In this document: positions 31,907 to 36,017 of the stretch, piece after piece
Position numbering within the stretch: the first letter of the stretch is position 1
How the letters are laid out: each line of letters starts with the position of its first letter
From: Vannielia sp.
GTDB lineage: Bacteria; Pseudomonadota; Alphaproteobacteria; Rhodobacterales; Rhodobacteraceae
Direction: 5' to 3'
Length of the DNA: 36,017 nucleotides
Assembly (NCBI RefSeq): GCF_029212645.1
Contig: NZ_JARGND010000035.1
Span: 1 to 36,017, forward strand
Notes under the pieces: model-generated
The model's input: the letters and a program-made list of their open reading frames with translations, nothing else
The model's database searches: none
Told to the model about the DNA's origin: nothing
Made by a program: the position numbers and the translations under genes

Positions 31907-31954
31907 TCCCGCCCGCCCATCTGCTATGACGCGCTGAGCCTTCGAGGAGCCCAG

Positions 31955-33220
31955 ATGGACCATTTTCTCTACCGGAACGGCATCTTGCATGCCGAAGACG
32001 TGCCGCTGAGCGATATCGCGGCCAGCGTTGGCACGCCGTTCTATGTTTATTCCACCGCCACGCTGGAGCGGCATTTCAAGCTGTTCGAAGAGGCGCTCGA
32101 CGGGATCGACCACACTATTTGCTTTGCGATGAAGTCGCTTTCCAATCAGGCGGTGCTCACCTTTCTGGGCAAGCTTGGCGCCGGGATGGATGTGGTCTCG
32201 GGCGGGGAATATGCCCGCGCCATCGCCGCCGGGGTGCCGGGCGAGCGGATCGTGTTTTCCGGCGTTGGGAAAACCCGGCAAGAGATGGCCACCGCGCTCA
32301 AGGGCGGCATCCGCCAGTTCAACATCGAGAGCGAGCCGGAGATGGAGGCGCTGAGCGAGGTCGCCACCAGCCTTGGGGTGGAAGCCCCCGTCACCGTGCG
32401 GGTGAACCCCGATGTGGATGCCAAAACCCACGAAAAAATCTCGACCGGCAAGAAGGGCGACAAGTTCGGCATCCCGATCAGCCGCGCCTCTGAGGCCTAC
32501 GCCCGCGCCGCCGCGCTGCCGGGGATCAAGGTGGTGGGGATTGATGTGCACATCGGCTCGCAACTCACCCAGTTGGAGCCATTTGAAGCGGCCTATCTCA
32601 AAGTGGCCGACCTTACCCACCAGTTGCGCAGCGAGGGCCATGAGATTTCGCGGCTTGATCTGGGCGGCGGCCTTGGCATCCCTTACGAGCGGAGCAATTC
32701 CGCCCCGCCGCTGCCGATTGAATACGGCGCGCTCATCAAGCGCTGCGTCGGGGATCTGGGCTGCGAGGTCGAGATCGAGCCGGGGCGGCTGATCTCTGGC
32801 AATGCGGGGCTGCTGGTTTCAAGCGTGATCTATGTGAAAGACGGCGACGGCACCGATTTTCTGATCATTGATGCCGCGATGAACGATCTTGCCCGCCCGG
32901 CAATGTACGGCGCCCATCATGATATTGTGCCGGTGGTCGAGCCTGCGCCGGGCGCCGAGCAGCGCGCCTTTGATATCGTTGGGCCAATCTGCGAATCCGG
33001 CGATACCTTTGCCAAGGCGCGGAATATGCCCGCCGTTGGCGCCGGTGATCTCATCGCCTTCCGCTCGGCGGGGGCTTACGGCGCTGTCATGGCGTCAGAA
33101 TACAACTCCCGCCCGCTGATCCCCGAGGTTCTGGTGAAGGGCGATCAATTCGATGTCATACGCGCCCGTCCGACCTTTGACGAAATGATTGCGCGCGATA
33201 AGGTTCCAGAGTGGATCTGA
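31955..33220 (+). CDS. lysA: Diaminopimelate decarboxylase
   Basis: LysA converts meso-diaminopimelate to lysine. The 421-residue fold-type III PLP enzyme has the Schiff-base lysine K60 in CFAMKSLSNQ, HIGSQLTQ, LDLGGGLGIPY, EIEPGRLISGNAG and the conserved CESGDTFA. The C-terminal AGAYGAVMASEYNSRPL is also standard. The segment after K60 (SLSNQ) differs from the common KANSN of other LysA proteins but is otherwise intact. A GAGGAG site precedes the ATG. It is followed after 40 bp by the TIGR02302 gene. Confidence 0.97.
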   Translation: MDHFLYRNGILHAEDVPLSDIAASVGTPFYVYSTATLERHFKLFEEALDGIDHTICFAMKSLSNQAVLTFLGKLGAGMDVVSGGEYARAIAAGVPGERIVFSGVGKTRQEMATALKGGIRQFNIESEPEMEALSEVATSLGVEAPVTVRVNPDVDAKTHEKISTGKKGDKFGIPISRASEAYARAAALPGIKVVGIDVHIGSQLTQLEPFEAAYLKVADLTHQLRSEGHEISRLDLGGGLGIPYERSNSAPPLPIEYGALIKRCVGDLGCEVEIEPGRLISGNAGLLVSSVIYVKDGDGTDFLIIDAAMNDLARPAMYGAHHDIVPVVEPAPGAEQRAFDIVGPICESGDTFAKARNMPAVGAGDLIAFRSAGAYGAVMASEYNSRPLIPEVLVKGDQFDVIRARPTFDEMIARDKVPEWI

Positions 33221-33260
33221 GGCACCCTTGCCCGAATCCGAAGCCCCGCGAAGGAGGGTC

Positions 33261-35891
33261 ATGGACCCGAATACCGCCCGCTCCCGCGCCCTGAAGCGCC
33301 TGATGCGCCCCCTCCAGCTTACGCGGATGGGGATGATCGCCGAACGGTTGACGCGGGCGTTCTGGCCGGTGTGGACCCTGCTTTTTGCGGTGATCGCAGC
33401 GGTGGCCTTTGGCCTGCATGATTTTCTGCCACCCGAAGGGGTGTGGGGCGTGGGCGCCATCTGGGCGCTGTCGCTTTTGGCCGCCATTGGCTTTGGCATC
33501 TACCGCTATCGCCGCCCTTCGGGGCGCGAGGTGGTTGAGCGGCTGGATGCCACGCTGCCCGGCCGCCCGATCAAGGCTTTGGCCGATACCCAGGCGATTG
33601 GCGCGGGCGATACCGGCTCCGAAGCTGTGTGGAACGCCCATATCGAGCGGATGGCCGCGCGGGTGGATGCCGCCAAGGCCGTGCGCCCCGATCTGCGCCT
33701 CGCCGCCCGTGACCCCTACGCGCTGCGCTATGCGGCCCTTCTGGCGCTGGTGGCGGCGCTGCTCTTTGGCTCGCTCTGGCGCGTGACCTCGCTGGATGAT
33801 GCCGCAGGCGCTGGCCCCGGCGCGGCGCTCGCCTCCGGCCCCACATGGGAAGGCTGGATCGAGCCGCCCGCCTATACCGGCAAACCCAGTCTCTACCTGA
33901 ACGACATTGACCAGGCCGAATTTACCGTGCCCACAGGCTCAAAGGTGACGATCCGCCTTTACGGCGAGGTTGGCGCGATCAGCGTCGATCAGGATGTGTC
34001 CGATCCCGCACTGCTGGATCAAACCGCCACCGCCGCTGGCGATATTCCGGCAGCCGCCCCTGCGGTGGATGACGGCGTGCGCAGCTTCACCGTGGCCCGC
34101 GACGGCGAAATCACCATCAGCGGTGCAGGTGGGCGCGAGTGGCAGGTGCTGGTGCTGCCCGATACCGCACCCACAGTCGCCTTTGCCGGTGAAATGGACA
34201 AGGCCGCGACCGGCGAGCTAAAGCAACCCTTCCGCGCCGAGGATGATTACGGCATCGTCAGCGGTGAGGCGCAAATCGCCCTTGATCTGCCCGGCGTCGA
34301 GCGCCGTTACGGGCTGGTGGCGGCGCCCGAGCCGCGCGAGCCGATCCTGCTCGATCTGCCGATGACAATCGCGGGCGACCGCAGCAGCTTTGAAGAAACC
34401 CTGATCGACGATCTTTCAAAGCACGCATGGGCCAACCTGCCGGTGACGATCAATCTGCACGTGGCGGATGCTCAGGGCCAGACCGGCGAAAGCGACATGA
34501 TAGAAGTGGTTCTGCCGGGACGTCGGTTTTTTGATCCGGCGGCGGCAGCGTTGATCGAAATGCGCCGTGATCTGCTCTGGTCTCGCAAGAACGCGCCGCG
34601 CACCGCCCAGGTGTTGCGCACCCTCACATGGAAGCCCGCCGACCCGCTTGGCCAGCCGCGCAACTACCTGCAAATCCGCACCGTTCTGCGCCGCCTAGAG
34701 GCCAACCTGCCCGAGCCGTCGAGCGCGGTGCGCGATGAGCTGGCCGAGGCGCTTTGGGAGATTGCCCTGCGCATCGAAGAAGGCACGCTTTCCAACGCGC
34801 TGGAGCGCCTGCGCCGCGCGCAGGAGCGGCTGTCCGAGGCCATCAAGAACGGCGCGTCCGACGAGGAAATCGCCCAGCTTATGGATGAGATGCGCCAGGC
34901 GATGCAGGATTACATGCGCCAGCTTGCCCAGCAGCAGGACCCGAACCAGCAGCAGCCGGGCCAGCAGGGCGAAAGCATCGAGATGAGCCAGCAGGATTTG
35001 CAGGACATGCTCGACAAGCTGCAAGAGTTGATGGAGCAGGGCCGCACCGCCGAGGCGCAGGCGCTGCTCGATCAGATGATGCAGATGATGCAAAACATGC
35101 AGGTCACCCAAGGGCAGGGCGGGCAGGGCCAGCAAAGCCCCGGCGATCAGGCGATGGAAGGGCTGGGCGAAACCCTGCGCGACCAGCAAGGCCTGTCGGA
35201 TGAGGCCTTCCGCGACCTGCAGGACCAGTTCAACCCCGATGGGCAACAGGGCCAGGGCGAGCAGCCGGGCCAGCAGGGCGAAGGCCAGCAAGGCCAACAG
35301 CAGGGCGAAGGCCAGGGTGAAGGCCAGAATGAAGGGCAGGGCGAGGGGCAAAATCCGGGCCAGCAACGCGGCGGCGAAAATGGCGAGCCGGATGCCCGCT
35401 CCCTTGCCCAACGCCAGCGCGACCTGCGCCGCGAGCTGGAACGCCAGCGCGGCAGCCTGCCGGGCGCGGGCACCGAACAGGGCGATGCCGCCCGCCGCTC
35501 CCTTGATGAGGCCGGCGAGGCGATGGACCGCGCCGAAGGGGCGCTGCGCGAGGGCGATCTGCCCGGCGCGATCGACAACCAGAGCCAGGCGATTGAGCGG
35601 CTGCGCGAAGGGATGCGCGAGTTGGGCCGCGCCATGGCCGAACAACAGCGCCAACAGCAAGGCGGGCAGGGTGAAAACGTAGGCCGCGCCAGCGAGGCAG
35701 ACCGCCGCGATCCGCTGGGCCGCGACCGGGGCGATACCGGCCCGCTCGGCACCGAAGAACACATGCTTGAGGGCGAAGACGTGTACCGCCGCGCGCGCGA
35801 TCTGCTGGATGAAATCCGCAAACGCTCCTCCGAGCAAGGCCGCCCGGATGTTGAGTTGGAATACCTGCGCCGCCTGCTCGACAGGTTTTGA
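33261..35891 (+). CDS. TIGR02302/DUF4175 family membrane protein
   Basis: This 876-residue protein has three membrane helices near the N-terminus (about 33-55, 62-80 and 155-175). A long soluble region follows, with predicted beta and coiled-coil parts. It then has a Gln/Gly/Glu-rich low-complexity segment (about residues 553-711, nucleotides 34918-35394) and a charged C-terminus (RRARDLLDEIRKRSSEQGRP). This matches the alphaproteobacterial TIGR02302 family of unknown function. I chose the ATG at 33261 because AAGGAGG at 33251-33257 precedes it; the open frame begins earlier, inside lysA. It probably shares the lysA transcript. The low-complexity part is composed of in-frame GQ-type units, not a DNA mobile element. 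Confidence 0.88.
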   Translation: MDPNTARSRALKRLMRPLQLTRMGMIAERLTRAFWPVWTLLFAVIAAVAFGLHDFLPPEGVWGVGAIWALSLLAAIGFGIYRYRRPSGREVVERLDATLPGRPIKALADTQAIGAGDTGSEAVWNAHIERMAARVDAAKAVRPDLRLAARDPYALRYAALLALVAALLFGSLWRVTSLDDAAGAGPGAALASGPTWEGWIEPPAYTGKPSLYLNDIDQAEFTVPTGSKVTIRLYGEVGAISVDQDVSDPALLDQTATAAGDIPAAAPAVDDGVRSFTVARDGEITISGAGGREWQVLVLPDTAPTVAFAGEMDKAATGELKQPFRAEDDYGIVSGEAQIALDLPGVERRYGLVAAPEPREPILLDLPMTIAGDRSSFEETLIDDLSKHAWANLPVTINLHVADAQGQTGESDMIEVVLPGRRFFDPAAAALIEMRRDLLWSRKNAPRTAQVLRTLTWKPADPLGQPRNYLQIRTVLRRLEANLPEPSSAVRDELAEALWEIALRIEEGTLSNALERLRRAQERLSEAIKNGASDEEIAQLMDEMRQAMQDYMRQLAQQQDPNQQQPGQQGESIEMSQQDLQDMLDKLQELMEQGRTAEAQALLDQMMQMMQNMQVTQGQGGQGQQSPGDQAMEGLGETLRDQQGLSDEAFRDLQDQFNPDGQQGQGEQPGQQGEGQQGQQQGEGQGEGQNEGQGEGQNPGQQRGGENGEPDARSLAQRQRDLRRELERQRGSLPGAGTEQGDAARRSLDEAGEAMDRAEGALREGDLPGAIDNQSQAIERLREGMRELGRAMAEQQRQQQGGQGENVGRASEADRRDPLGRDRGDTGPLGTEEHMLEGEDVYRRARDLLDEIRKRSSEQGRPDVELEYLRRLLDRF

Positions 35892-35946
35892 CCCCGCCGC
35901 ACAGGCCAGCTTCCACAAAACCGCAACCGGGGTTACCGCAGCCGGA

Positions 35947-36017
35947 TTACTGTCTTGAAGACGCGCCGCGCAGCAGATCGTCCAGCCAAAGCCGTCCGGC
36001 GTTGACAGAGCTGATAT
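35947..36017 (-). CDS. C-terminal tail of an unidentified protein
   Basis: On the minus strand a reading frame enters from the right edge and ends with TAA at 35947-35949. It encodes ISSVNAGRLWLDDLLRG and a short polar tail. The hydrophobic pattern looks like a real helix end, and the position, convergent with the TIGR02302 gene, fits. The visible part, 22-23 codons, is too short to identify a family. Confidence 0.35.
   Translation of the reverse strand, partial: ISSVNAGRLWLDDLLRGASSRQ

Noticed and set aside
35230..35370. Short tandem repeats that might be a CRISPR or satellite
   Set aside because: The units are irregular GGCCAG/GGCGAA codon repeats in frame within the TIGR02302 gene. There are no spacers of constant length.
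34695..35918. 407-codon antisense frame, Ala/Leu-rich
   Set aside because: It mirrors the Gln/Gly-rich part of the TIGR02302 gene. The hydrophobic look comes from the complement of CAG/GGC codons.

Overview
This is a GC-rich (about 65%) chromosomal segment from an alphaproteobacterium, most likely Rhodobacteraceae (Roseobacter group). I infer this from protein recognition and gene order: folK-rpoZ-rsh-DUF2062-pdxJ, ruvCAB next to ybgC, three tandem def genes before fmt, argH-small lipoprotein-lysA-TIGR02302, a phaAB pair, and membrane-bound urate oxidase PuuD. The window is almost fully coding. I see no tRNA, rRNA, CRISPR array, prophage or insertion sequence.

Layout. 1-2504 (minus): a PlsC-type acyltransferase cut by the window edge, a methyltransferase, a LysE exporter and ispH. 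2551-2692: a dispersed repeat carrying a small ORF. 2753-3328 (minus): NYN-domain protein. 3464-8120 (plus): folK, rpoZ, the (p)ppGpp enzyme rsh, DUF2062 and pdxJ. 8117-15894 is a purine-degradation neighbourhood: allA, allE and a divergent GAPDH on the minus strand; uraH and a D-lyxose-isomerase-like cupin on the plus strand; puuD on the minus strand. A three-HMA copper ATPase (copA) sits in the middle of it. 16242-20808: adk, a DUF1127 gene, ruvCAB, an unknown gene and ybgC. 20807-20911 is an alphaproteobacterial-type palindromic repeat. 20919-24926: a MalY/PatB aminotransferase, then def-def-def-like-fmt and a small membrane protein. 24999-28008 (minus): phaB, phaA and an EAL phosphodiesterase. 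28122-35891: tag, a TlpA thioredoxin, argH, a small lipoprotein, a membrane ClpP-fold protein, lysA and TIGR02302. The window ends in the 3' tail of an unidentified minus-strand gene.

How the genes work together. PuuD oxidises urate to 5-hydroxyisourate, UraH hydrolyses that, and AllE and AllA act at the ureidoglycine and ureidoglycolate end. The OHCU decarboxylase, allantoinase and allantoate amidohydrolase that would link them are not in the window. RuvABC form the Holliday-junction resolvasome. The def genes and Fmt handle the formyl group of initiator methionine. PhaA and PhaB convert acetyl-CoA to 3-hydroxybutyryl-CoA for polyhydroxyalkanoate.

The most unusual observations are: a third deformylase paralogue that has lost its metal-binding Cys and catalytic Glu; a dispersed repeat whose longest copy keeps a 38-codon Trp-rich ORF that shorter copies lack; a palindromic element fused to the ybgC stop codon where tolQ would be expected; a GAPDH paralogue and a sugar-isomerase-like cupin tied to purine catabolism; and a near-consensus LexA-type box before ruvC.
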